From NCBI RefSeq assembly GCF_900105075.1, contig NZ_FNSK01000001.1, positions 385,001 to 449,000 of the forward strand: a stretch of DNA of 64,000 bases, given 5' to 3'. The notes below the pieces were generated by a model that searched no databases, was not told the DNA's origin, and worked only from the letters and a program-made list of their open reading frames with translations. Position numbers and translations under genes: made by a program. This document shows positions 38,546-45,909 of this stretch, piece after piece. Position 1 is the stretch's first letter, and each line of letters begins with the position of its first letter. This stretch comes from Rhodobacter sp. 24-YEA-8 (GTDB lineage: Bacteria; Pseudomonadota; Alphaproteobacteria; Rhodobacterales; Rhodobacteraceae).

Positions 38546-39253
38546 TTACCCGCACAATCCGTAGAATCGCCAAGCAAAGTCAAAGGCCGCCCGCTTCACG
38601 GCCTCAGTTGCGGCGGCGTCCTCATCGACGCCCCATTGCTCGCTTTGCCAGCTTTCATCGAGGCGCGAGGCCTCCCAGGCTTGCCCGGCGTCAATCCTGC
38701 CGGAGATCAGCGCCAGCGCAAGCACCAGCGAGCCGGAAATCGCCACCAGATCGTGGAAGGCGGTGAGGCGGAAATTGTCCAGCGCGGCAACTTCGGCGGT
38801 CAGCCGGGCGAGGCTTGCCGCAGGCTGCGCCACCGGCACCACGCCGGCGGTCACGGCAAGTGGCGCCTGCAGGCTCTTGGCCGCCCAGTCGAGGATCGGG
38901 TTCCAGACCTCGGCCTGGCGGGTGACAAGGGCAAGCGGGCGCTCGGCGCGGTAGCACAGCAGGTCGGTCTCGCCGTAGGCCGCGAGCATGGTCACCACGG
39001 CCTCGCGCTGCTGGCTGAGCTTGTCGACCGCCGAATTGGCCGAGCGGGTCGCCGGCATCGATTCGGGATCGATCTTGCCCTGTTGCGCCTCCCACTCCGT
39101 GGCGATCAGGTCCGCCAGCGCCCGCGTCGGCACGATCAGCGGCGCCTTTTGCGGCGTGCGGATCGGTCGACCATCCAGATGGACGGTGAAGCCGCCATCG
39201 GCTTCGGCAAGGCGTGTCTCTTTCCAGAACCGTTTCGGGGCCCAGGCCGACAT
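38546..39253 (-). CDS. ATP12-family F1-ATPase assembly chaperone
   Basis: The 235-residue protein matches the alphaproteobacterial/mitochondrial ATP12 family: KRFWKETRLAEADGGFTVHLDGRPIRTPQKAPL, TEWEAQQGKIDPESMPATRSANSAVD, DLLCYRAERP, WNPILDWAAK, and TAFHDLVAISGSLVLALAL. ATP12 binds the alpha subunit of F1 during assembly. It is 1 bp behind the RluA-type synthase stretch on the minus strand and belongs to the same run of genes as rpmH-rnpA-yidD-crcB. Confidence 0.92.
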   Translation of the reverse strand: MSAWAPKRFWKETRLAEADGGFTVHLDGRPIRTPQKAPLIVPTRALADLIATEWEAQQGKIDPESMPATRSANSAVDKLSQQREAVVTMLAAYGETDLLCYRAERPLALVTRQAEVWNPILDWAAKSLQAPLAVTAGVVPVAQPAASLARLTAEVAALDNFRLTAFHDLVAISGSLVLALALISGRIDAGQAWEASRLDESWQSEQWGVDEDAAATEAVKRAAFDFAWRFYGLCG

Positions 39254-39254
39254 C

Positions 39255-40307
39255 TCAGCGCCCTCCGAAGGTTTTGAACGGATCAGAGGGGACGTCGTCT
39301 TCCTTCCAGTCCAGGGCTTTCCAGGTGCGTTTCATATGGTCGGGCAATGGCGCCTGGAAGAGCATCTCTTTTTTGGTGATCGGATGTTCAAACCCGATGG
39401 ACCGCGCATGAAGATGCAGCTTTTTCGACAGATCCCCGCCGATGCCCGCCCCCCAGCCATCGCCCGCATTTTCCATATCGCCGCCGCCATATTTTCCATC
39501 CCCCAGAATGGGATGGCCGATTTCCGCCATATGGGCGCGCAGCTGGTGGGTGCGGCCCGTCACCGGCTCCAGCGCCATCCAGCTCAGCCTTGTGCCAAGG
39601 AACCAGAGGGTGAAGTAATCGGTCTGGCTGCGTTTCGCGTCCGGGTAATCCTTGGCCTGAGCGGGGTGAATGGCGATCATTTTCTCGCCTTCGCCGCCCC
39701 GGCCACGGCCTGGCGCCTTCATCAGGTGGAACTTGATCGAACCCTGCTTGGGATGCGGCACGCCGGCGACCACGGCCCAGTATATCTTGCGGGTCAGCCG
39801 GTGGCGCAGCGCCTCGGACAGCGCGCGCGCGACGCGGTCGGTCCGCGCCAGCAGGAGGATCCCCGAAGTGTCTTTATCCAGCCGGTGCACCAGCTTCGGC
39901 CGGTCCTTATAGCCGAATTTCAGTGCCTCGGTCAGCCCGTCGACATGGCGGTCACCCTGGCCCGACCCCCCTTGCGAGGGCAGGCCCGGCGGCTTGTTCA
40001 GCACGATGATATGTTCGTCTTTCCACAGCACCGCGGCCTGGATCATCTTTGCATCGGCATCCGAGACGCCTTTGGTCTGTTCGCGCACCGGCGCCTCGGC
40101 CGCGGGGAGGGGGGGGACGCGGATCGTCTCGCCCGGCTGTACCCGGTCTGCCGCCTTTGCCCGCCCGCCTTCGATGCGGATCTGGCCGGTGCGGCACATC
40201 TTTTCGATATTACCCTGGGTCAGCTGCGAAAAGCGCTTTTTCAGCCAGCGGTCCAGCCGCTGTTCGCCATCATCTTCGGTGACCTGGATCAGTTGAACGC
40301 CGCTCAT
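39255..40307 (-). CDS. RluA-family 23S rRNA pseudouridine synthase
   Basis: The 350-residue enzyme has an N-terminal S4 RNA-binding domain (GEQRLDRWLKKRFSQLTQGNIEKMCRTGQIRIEGGR). The RluA catalytic core follows with the active-site aspartate in HRLDKDTSGILLLART, then SYWAVV-like KIYWAVVAGVP and TGRTHQLRAHMAEIGHPILGD. It converts specific uridines of rRNA to pseudouridine and looks RluC-like. It overlaps crcB by 4 bp, indicating translational coupling. Confidence 0.92.
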   Translation of the reverse strand: MSGVQLIQVTEDDGEQRLDRWLKKRFSQLTQGNIEKMCRTGQIRIEGGRAKAADRVQPGETIRVPPLPAAEAPVREQTKGVSDADAKMIQAAVLWKDEHIIVLNKPPGLPSQGGSGQGDRHVDGLTEALKFGYKDRPKLVHRLDKDTSGILLLARTDRVARALSEALRHRLTRKIYWAVVAGVPHPKQGSIKFHLMKAPGRGRGGEGEKMIAIHPAQAKDYPDAKRSQTDYFTLWFLGTRLSWMALEPVTGRTHQLRAHMAEIGHPILGDGKYGGGDMENAGDGWGAGIGGDLSKKLHLHARSIGFEHPITKKEMLFQAPLPDHMKRTWKALDWKEDDVPSDPFKTFGGR

Positions 40308-40660
40308 GAAAGCTGCCTCGCTAAAGTAACGCCGAGGAAGACGGCGAAGAGTGAAAAGAAGACCGAAACCGCGACATATGCCAGCGCTTCGGCGAGGCGG
40401 CCTATTTCGATAAGTTTCAGTGTGTCGAGTGAGAAGGCGGAAAAGGTGGTGAAACCGCCGAGAAGGCCGGTCATCACCACCGGGCCGAGCAAGAGGCGCT
40501 GGCTCAGCATGACCCAGGCGAGACCGATCAGAAAGCTGCCGGTGATATTGATGGCCGCGACGGCCCAGGGCGCGCCGAAAAGGGAAATGATCAGATGGCG
40601 CAGCACAGTGCCGGCGGCCCCCCCAAGAGCGAGGGCAAAGAGGCCAGAATAATGCATCAT
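40304..40660 (-). CDS. crcB: Fluoride ion exporter CrcB
   Basis: The 118-residue protein has four TM helices and the CrcB/Fluc motifs [12 protein letters not shown] and [19 protein letters not shown] (the GGFTTFS fluoride path). Fluc works as an antiparallel dimer. The gene overlaps both neighbours by 4 bp (ATGA type). No fluoride riboswitch is visible, since it is inside an operon. Confidence 0.93.
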   Translation of the reverse strand: MMHYSGLFALALGGAAGTVLRHLIISLFGAPWAVAAINITGSFLIGLAWVMLSQRLLLGPVVMTGLLGGFTTFSAFSLDTLKLIEIGRLAEALAYVAVSVFFSLFAVFLGVTLARQLS

Positions 40661-40953
40661 TTCTTCCCCCTTATCAGCGGGTTTTCTGCGGCGGGCTTTC
40701 CCTTTTGCAACATTTTATCAAATTCCGGGTCAGAGCCGGGCACCGGATCATAACCCGCGCCCCCCCAGGGATGGCAGCGGCAAAGCCGATATGCGGTAAG
40801 CCATCCGCCCTTAAGGCCGCCATGCCGTGACAAGGCCTCCATCGCATAGGCCGAGCAGGTCGGCTGAAACCGGCAGCCATGCCCGACCCAGGGGCTCAGA
40901 AGCAGCCGGTAGCCGCGCACGGGCAGCGAGACGAGGAAGGCGAGGGGGGTCAT
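40657..40953 (-). CDS. yidD: Membrane protein insertion efficiency factor YidD
   Basis: The 98-residue protein has the full YidD signature: [32 protein letters not shown] and [12 protein letters not shown]. It is an amphipathic membrane-associated protein that helps YidC. It overlaps rnpA and crcB by 4 bp on each side, in the conserved rpmH-rnpA-yidD order. Confidence 0.95.
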   Translation of the reverse strand: MTPLAFLVSLPVRGYRLLLSPWVGHGCRFQPTCSAYAMEALSRHGGLKGGWLTAYRLCRCHPWGGAGYDPVPGSDPEFDKMLQKGKPAAENPLIRGKK

Positions 40954-41489
40954 TGCCCTGCTCCGGCGGGTGGTGGCACTGGCCCGGTCGCAGAGTCGCG
41001 CGGCGGCTTTGGCGCCCTCTCTCGATGAACCGAGGCGAAGGCCTCGCGCAGATCGCTTACCATGTCACTGAAAACGCGGGAGAGAGTTGCCTCTGGCCGC
41101 GCCACCAGAACGTAGTCCCAGCCGTCGCGACCAAGCTCGGGCAAAACGGCCCGCGCCACTTCTCGCATCCGCCGTTTGGCCCGGTTGCGCGCCACCGCAT
41201 TGCCGATCTTCTTCGAAGCGGTAAAGCCGATCCGCGTGACCTGATCGCCATCGCGCCGGTCGCGGGCCTGAAGCAGGAAAGATGATGTCCCTTGACGCCG
41301 CGCCGAAGCGGCTTTCAGGAAATCTTTACGCTGCGGGATGACCACAAGCGCCGAACTGTTTGATTTGTGCAATTCCGTCACGGACTCTTCCCATCTGCGG
41401 GCAGTTGGATGTTCCAAAACGGAAACCGCCGGAGGCTTTTCGGGCTGTCCGGCAAATTGCCTCATACCCTTTGCCTCCGGCGGTGCCAT
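40950..41489 (-). CDS. rnpA: Ribonuclease P protein component
   Basis: From ATG 41489, preceded by a strong GGAGGA 7 bases upstream, the product is 179 residues. The core has the RnpA pattern: [48 protein letters not shown] (the RNR motif), and [10 protein letters not shown]. About 55 residues precede the core, a longer leader than in E. coli but common in alphaproteobacteria. The upstream-open frame that crosses rpmH is rejected. It cleaves the 5' leader of tRNA with the RNA subunit. Confidence 0.93.
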   Translation of the reverse strand: MAPPEAKGMRQFAGQPEKPPAVSVLEHPTARRWEESVTELHKSNSSALVVIPQRKDFLKAASARRQGTSSFLLQARDRRDGDQVTRIGFTASKKIGNAVARNRAKRRMREVARAVLPELGRDGWDYVLVARPEATLSRVFSDMVSDLREAFASVHRERAPKPPRDSATGPVPPPAGAGQ

Positions 41490-41530
41490 TATCCGTTCCT
41501 CCGGCCCTGCAGGTGCAGGGCGGTGGCAGA

Positions 41531-41665
41531 TCAGGCCGAAAGAACCTTGCGGCCTTTGGCGCGGCGGGCAGCCAGCACGAGACGGCCACCTTTGGTGGCC
41601 ATGCGGGCGCGGAAGCCGTGGCGACGGGCGCGAACCAGCTTCGAGGGTTGATAGGTGCGCTTCAT
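41531..41665 (-). CDS. rpmH: 50S ribosomal protein L34
   Basis: The 44-residue protein [18 protein letters not shown], then [26 protein letters not shown], is unmistakable. It is the first gene of the rpmH-rnpA-yidD-crcB run and has a good promoter at 41826-41854. The frame is open further upstream, but the family start is fixed at this methionine. Confidence 0.98.
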   Translation of the reverse strand: MKRTYQPSKLVRARRHGFRARMATKGGRLVLAARRAKGRKVLSA

Positions 41666-41825
41666 TGCGGCATTCCTTCTGCGTTTGTTGTGGCCAGGGG
41701 CCTGTTTCCAGGCCTTTCGGCCATATCTCGCGGCCTCGCGGCCATATCTCAGTCGGATGCCTGTCGCTGCCTTCCCACTGCGCCTGGACGGCGCGGGATT
41801 CGCGGACGTTGATCCTGAAGCCCGG

Positions 41826-41854
41826 CCTATAGGGGCAGCCGGCGCCCAAGTCAA
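41826..41854 (-). promoter_or_regulatory. Promoter of rpmH-rnpA operon
   Basis: Read on the minus strand, TTGACT (41854-41849) and TATAGG (41831-41826) are 17 bp apart, about 160 bp upstream of rpmH. A duplicated GCGGCCATATCTC in the leader (near 41718-41750) may form structure. The rest of the 430-bp gap to the histidine kinase holds no gene. Confidence 0.7.
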
Positions 41855-42097
41855 CGTATCCTGACAGGAAACCCTGCTGTTCTGGCGTTGTTTTGCAGCT
41901 TTTACATGGGTCTTCCCATACTGTCCAACCTGCCCGCGATTTGCTAGATATTTTCAGGAACGGGCGGATCATGCGGATCCCCGCCGCGCACGGCCCGCCG
42001 AAACGGGGCGAAAGCCTCTGGCGGGACTGCAGCGGGCGGCAAACCGGGGCGGCAGAACAGACGGCCAGCGCGGAAGGCCAGGCCGAAGGAGGGACGG

Positions 42098-43546
42098 GTG
42101 ACGCAGAGGCAAAGCGGGCGGCGGTTTTTGCGGACCTTGTCCGGCCGTTTCCTCATGCTGACGGTCATTTTCGTCCTTCTGGCCGATGTGCTGATCTTTG
42201 TTCCCTCGCTTGCCCGCTACCGCGCTGATTTTCTGCTGGAACGCTTGCGTCAGGCGCAGATCGCGGTGCTGACACAACTGGCCTCGGACAGCGGCGTCTC
42301 GCCTGAACTCGAGGCGGAACTGCTTGCCAATGCCGGGGTCTATAACGTGGTGTTGCGGCGTGATGATATCCGTCAGCTGGTGCTGTCCTCGCCGGTGCCG
42401 GAACCGGTCCATGCCGATTACGACCTGCGGCTTTCGGGCCCCTGGGAGCTGATCCGCGATGCTCTGTCGACGCTGTTCGACGCCGAGCACCGGGTGGTGC
42501 GGGTGATTGGCAGCCCGGTCCAGGAGGGCGGCCAGCTGATCGAGATCACCATGCCGCAAGAGCCGTTGCGCAAGGCGATGCTGCTATACGCCTGGCGGCT
42601 CCTGCTGTTTTCGGCGCTGATCTCGGCGGTGATGGCGGTGCTTTTGTTCCTCGCGGCGCAGCGGCTGATCGTGCATCCGATTCGGCGCGTGGTACTGCAT
42701 ATGAAGGCCTATGCCGAGGCGCCCGAAGATGCGCGCACAGTGATCGAACCCTCGGCCCGGGTCGAGGAATTGCGTGAGGCCGAGGAGATGCTGGCCACCA
42801 TGCAGCGTCAGCTCACCGGCGCGCTGAAACAGCGGGAACGGCTGGCGCAGCTTGGCGGCGCGGTGGCAAAGATCAGCCATGATCTGCGGAACATCCTGAC
42901 CACGGCGCAGCTGTTCGCCGACCGGATTGAGGGCAGCGCCGATCCGGTCGTGGCACGCTCTGCGCCGAAACTGGTCAATTCGATCAGCCGCGCGGTGAGC
43001 CTTTGCGAGGCGACGCTGACTTTCGGTAAGGCAGAAGAGGCGCCGCCGCAGCTGACGCGTTTTCCGCTGGCCGTGCTGGTGAATGAGGTGATCGAAGGCG
43101 AGGGGCTGTCCAGCGGCGAAGAACTGCCGCCCGCGGCTCTGGTGACCTCACTTACAGATATCGCAGCGAATCTCTCGCTTCGCGCCGATCGCGAACAGCT
43201 TTACCGCGTAATATCGAACCTGATCCGGAATGCGCGGCAGGCGATCGAGGCGACCGGCCAGGCCGGCACGATCGAGATCTCCGCCGGAGAGAGTGATTCT
43301 GAATGGTGGATCAGGGTGGGTGATACCGGCCCGGGCCTGCCGCCAAAGGCGCGCGAGCATCTTTTTGCGGCCTTCCAGGGCGGCGTGCGCAAGGGCGGCA
43401 CCGGGCTTGGCCTCGCGATTTCCTCCGAGTTGGTGCGCGGCCATGGCGGCCGGATCGAGCTTTTGCACAGCGATTCCGAGGGAACGGAGTTCATGATCCA
43501 CCTCCCGAAGATAGCGCTTGTCATCGATCCGCAGCAAATCGAGTGA
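42098..43546 (+). CDS. Membrane sensor histidine kinase (orphan)
   Basis: The 482-residue kinase starts with GTG after GAAGGAGGG. It has TM1 (MLTVIFVLLADVLIFVP), a periplasmic sensor (residues about 40-160), TM2 (LLLFSALISAVMAVLLFLA), a HAMP-like linker, the phosphoacceptor H in KISHDLRNILTT, N-box NLIRNARQAI, G1 VGDTGPGLPP and G2 GGTGLGLAISSELVRGHGG. No response regulator is adjacent, so its partner is elsewhere. It is divergent from rpmH and followed by tRNA-Arg. Confidence 0.9.
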   Translation: MTQRQSGRRFLRTLSGRFLMLTVIFVLLADVLIFVPSLARYRADFLLERLRQAQIAVLTQLASDSGVSPELEAELLANAGVYNVVLRRDDIRQLVLSSPVPEPVHADYDLRLSGPWELIRDALSTLFDAEHRVVRVIGSPVQEGGQLIEITMPQEPLRKAMLLYAWRLLLFSALISAVMAVLLFLAAQRLIVHPIRRVVLHMKAYAEAPEDARTVIEPSARVEELREAEEMLATMQRQLTGALKQRERLAQLGGAVAKISHDLRNILTTAQLFADRIEGSADPVVARSAPKLVNSISRAVSLCEATLTFGKAEEAPPQLTRFPLAVLVNEVIEGEGLSSGEELPPAALVTSLTDIAANLSLRADREQLYRVISNLIRNARQAIEATGQAGTIEISAGESDSEWWIRVGDTGPGLPPKAREHLFAAFQGGVRKGGTGLGLAISSELVRGHGGRIELLHSDSEGTEFMIHLPKIALVIDPQQIE

Positions 43547-43604
43547 GGCTGCATTTTGTCTCTTGCATCCCCCCGCCGCGCCCTCTAGATACCGGCCTCA
43601 CAGC

Positions 43605-43681
43605 GGACCCATAGCTCAGCTGGATAGAGCACCAGACTACGAATCTGGGGGTCGGGCGTTCGAATCGCTCTGGGTCCGCCA
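43605..43681 (+). tRNA. tRNA-Arg (ACG anticodon)
   Basis: A 77-nt cloverleaf: GGACCCA pairs with TGGGTCC, followed by G and encoded CCA. The D-arm is AGCTCAGCTGGATAGAGC, the anticodon loop CTACGAA and the T-loop GTTCGAATC. It is the last conserved gene before the second accessory island, so it is a likely landmark for insertion. No second copy of its 3' end is visible in the window. Confidence 0.95.
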
Positions 43682-43837
43682 TAGAATTCATTGTAAACTC
43701 CAGGCAAAACTGCCTTTTGCGTCACGAAATTGCCTCGTGGCGCGGTTCGGCATGTCTGGGATTCGGTTCAGTGCCGTTGTGGCGAGAGGCGTTCCCGCTT
43801 CACAGGCAACATGCTCACCCAGGCCCTTCCCGCACCA

Positions 43838-44560
43838 TCACGAGGCTGCCTTCGCCCCAGATCGCTTTGAACCGCGCTGGTTACGAAGTGGCAGACCGAA
43901 GCAAACGCGACGCAATGTCTCTTGCCCCAGAAGAACCCACAGACTGACCAGCAGAATAAGGCCTACGGCCAATCCCTCGTCGTTTGGTCCGTGCCGCCAA
44001 AGTTCGCTCCCGCCGAGATTGAGCTCGGCGATCCGGGCGATGACGAAGGTGGCCACCGCAACCTGCACAATCCAGCAAGCCTGAACCCACCGCTCATAGC
44101 GTGCTTCTCCAAGGCCTGTCTGAATTTCCATCTCCGACGAAGACGGTGATGCCTTCCAAGCCACACTTATGGGCTCATCGACGCCTTGAGCGGCAGGCAC
44201 AACCTCAGACGGTATGCCGTCACTAGTGCTTGGGACCGGCAAGGAAAAAGCTGTCTCCTCTTCAAGAGGCGATACCACGACCACCTCATCTTCGCTGAGG
44301 TCGTCACTAACGAGAACGCTGACGGCTTCGCCGCCGGGCAATGCAGCTTCGGGCTCGGGAGGGGTTTCCAAGAGTTGAGCCCGCTCCAGCAGCCCCGACG
44401 GGAGTTTGTGCAGGCCGCGTTCATACTTTTCATAGGTCGAAGGAATCAGGCCAAGAAGCGGCGCAAAGCTGTGCTGCGTGTGCCCAAGCCTCAAGCGAAT
44501 CTGCCGCAGCTTTCGTCGCCCGTCTGATTCGAATTTTGGCCTTTTCAGTCGCCCCCTCAC
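43838..44560 (-). CDS. XRE-type HTH protein with C-terminal membrane segments
   Basis: From GTG 44560, 9 bases after GGAGGA, the product is 240 residues; a GTG 9 bp earlier is too close to that site. An XRE helix-turn-helix lies at residues about 15-65 (RRKLRQIRLRLGHTQHSFAPLLGLIPSTYEKYERGLHKLP). An acidic Pro/Ser-rich middle and two hydrophobic stretches near the C-terminus (ACWIVQVAVATFVIARIAEL, GLAVGLILLVSLWVLL) follow. It could be a membrane-tethered regulator. It is divergent from the Ner-like gene with two spaced repeats between. Role in the transposon is unknown. Confidence 0.6.
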   Translation of the reverse strand: MRGRLKRPKFESDGRRKLRQIRLRLGHTQHSFAPLLGLIPSTYEKYERGLHKLPSGLLERAQLLETPPEPEAALPGGEAVSVLVSDDLSEDEVVVVSPLEEETAFSLPVPSTSDGIPSEVVPAAQGVDEPISVAWKASPSSSEMEIQTGLGEARYERWVQACWIVQVAVATFVIARIAELNLGGSELWRHGPNDEGLAVGLILLVSLWVLLGQETLRRVCFGLPLRNQRGSKRSGAKAAS

Positions 44561-44654
44561 CGCGCGCACTCCTCCGCATGCCAGCTGTTACGGCAGCATA
44601 GCACCTTTTTTCATTTGGAGCTAAAGTGCCGAGTCTTTTAACGAAAGCCGCCAT

Positions 44655-44675
44655 ATCCGACCAGAATCCGACCAG
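44655..44675. promoter_or_regulatory. Tandem operator-like repeat between two divergent regulators
   Basis: ATCCGACCAG occurs twice at 44655 and 44666, an 11-bp period that places both on one face of the helix. It sits in the 210-bp gap between the XRE-membrane gene and the Ner-like gene. It is a candidate binding site for one of them. Confidence 0.4.
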
Positions 44676-44777
44676 TGCATGAAGCTCTTAAGCGGGTGTT
44701 CAGGCTTGCCAAGCCCAGTTTGTGGCCTGTTGAATTCGGGCTATTAGCAATTGCGAAAGCGCGAGCGTAGAGCCCAA

Positions 44778-45014
44778 ATGTCTACAAATCCCCGGCAAGC
44801 ATTTGAAAACCATGAGCGCCTAAAGGCGGAGCTGCGCATTCGCGGCACATCCCTGGCGCAGATTGGTCGTGACCTAGGGATCTCCGGGACATCGATGTCG
44901 CTTGTGGGCCTTGGAAAACATCGCTCAAAACGAGTCGAGCGCGCCATCGCCGAAGCACTCGGGACAACGCCGGAAAAGCTTTACCCGGAGCGGTACAGGG
45001 AGGGTGGCGCATGA
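44778..45014 (+). CDS. Ner/Nlp-like HTH transcriptional regulator
   Basis: The 78-residue protein from ATG 44778 resembles phage Mu Ner and E. coli Nlp: FENHERLKAELRIRGTSLAQIGRDLGISGTSMSLVGLGKHRSKRVERAIAEALGTTPEKLYPERY. Ner proteins repress transposase transcription in Mu-like phages. Placed just before the tnsA-like gene in the same direction, it is likely the switch for the transposition operon. A TTG further upstream (44751) would add 9 unconvincing residues. Confidence 0.75.
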   Translation: MSTNPRQAFENHERLKAELRIRGTSLAQIGRDLGISGTSMSLVGLGKHRSKRVERAIAEALGTTPEKLYPERYREGGA

Positions 45015-45225
45015 CCTAGCAGACACTCGAAGTAGAAAAGGCCCCGAGGGCTGGAACCGCTCAAGGCCTTTCGAGATGTAGTCGAGTAGGACCCGCTACA
45101 TCTCCATCATGACTCAAACAGAAACGCCGGTCAATCTCGCAGTCAAACTGCGGGCCGGTTTTCATCGCCATCATGACAAGGAGAACCCCTGTCGCTGCAA
45201 CCGCAGTCGCAGGGCCTGAGCAACC
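45015..45225 (+). promoter_or_regulatory. Leader of the transposition operon
   Basis: The 211-bp gap has two hairpins, AAAGGCC...GGCCTTT (about 45039-45070) and GATGTAG...CTACATC (about 45075-45102). A 36-codon ORF starts at 45109 and ends in a Cys/Arg-rich stretch (CRCNRSRRA). The ORF could be a leader peptide, but there is no independent support. Confidence 0.35.
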
Positions 45226-45909
45226 ATGCATCACGACACCCCATATCAGCCGCCTCTGCGCAGCCGCGCGACACGAAGCTTTGCTGCACGATCCAAGTCC
45301 AGCGTGCGCGGTTTTCTTTTTGCCCATCTGCGCGCACAAGACCGCCCGCGCCAGATCATTTATGAAAGCAATCTCGAGCGTCGAGTCCTGCTGACGTTTC
45401 TGGCGCGTCGTGACCTCGTCGACATCTGGGATCAGCCAACGGCGATCCCGTTTGCCACGTCAGGCGGAACGCTGCGCCATCATACGCCAGATTTCCTCGC
45501 GTTTCTTGATACAGGACTTCGTTTGGCTATTGCAGTGAAGCCTCAGGCATCTGTCGAGCGTCTCCGGTTCAGAGAAGAACTTGCTCAGGTGCGCGGCGCG
45601 ATGTCACCGGCATATGCCGATGAGCTTTTGCTGGTCACGGACGCCGATCTGAACGATGCAGACGTGCGCAACGCCGAACTTTTGCACATTGCCCGGCATA
45701 CTGTAGATGTGGACGCGATCCGAACAATCTGCACCTTTCTGGCTGACCTGAAGGGCGCGCGAACCTTTGCCGAAGTTCTGGAACAGAGTGGCCTTGCTGA
45801 ACGCGGCTGGGCTGCACTGATCTGTGCCATAAACGCCGGAGAAGCCACCATTGATCCTGGGCGCAGAATCGCCAGCCAGACACTCGTCTATCCGCGAGGT
45901 GTCAAATGA
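45226..45909 (+). CDS. tnsA: TnsA-like transposon endonuclease
   Basis: The 227-residue protein aligns with the TnsA nuclease fold. Catalytic pieces are the Glu in IIYESNLERRVLLTFLARRDLVDIWDQP, the Asp in HHTPDFLAFLDTG, and the Lys in LAIAVKPQAS. TnsA cuts the 5' ends of the transposon so that it moves by cut-and-paste; elements lacking it copy. The residue two before the lysine is normally Glu or Gln but is Ala here. The gene overlaps tnsB by 4 bp (ATGA). A C-terminal domain (about 125-227) would bind the ATPase. Confidence 0.75.
   Translation: MHHDTPYQPPLRSRATRSFAARSKSSVRGFLFAHLRAQDRPRQIIYESNLERRVLLTFLARRDLVDIWDQPTAIPFATSGGTLRHHTPDFLAFLDTGLRLAIAVKPQASVERLRFREELAQVRGAMSPAYADELLLVTDADLNDADVRNAELLHIARHTVDVDAIRTICTFLADLKGARTFAEVLEQSGLAERGWAALICAINAGEATIDPGRRIASQTLVYPRGVK

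Noticed and set aside
40950..41972. A 340-codon version of rnpA
   Set aside because: The extension crosses rpmH in another frame. The ATG at 41489 with GGAGGA upstream is the credible start.
43682..43837. Left transposon end with TGT terminus
   Set aside because: TGTAAACTCC and TGTCTGGG occur, but no matching inverted copy was found on the other side, so no end is claimed.
45109..45219. A 36-codon ORF ahead of tnsA
   Set aside because: It has no ribosome site or homologue that I recognise; listed only as part of the leader.
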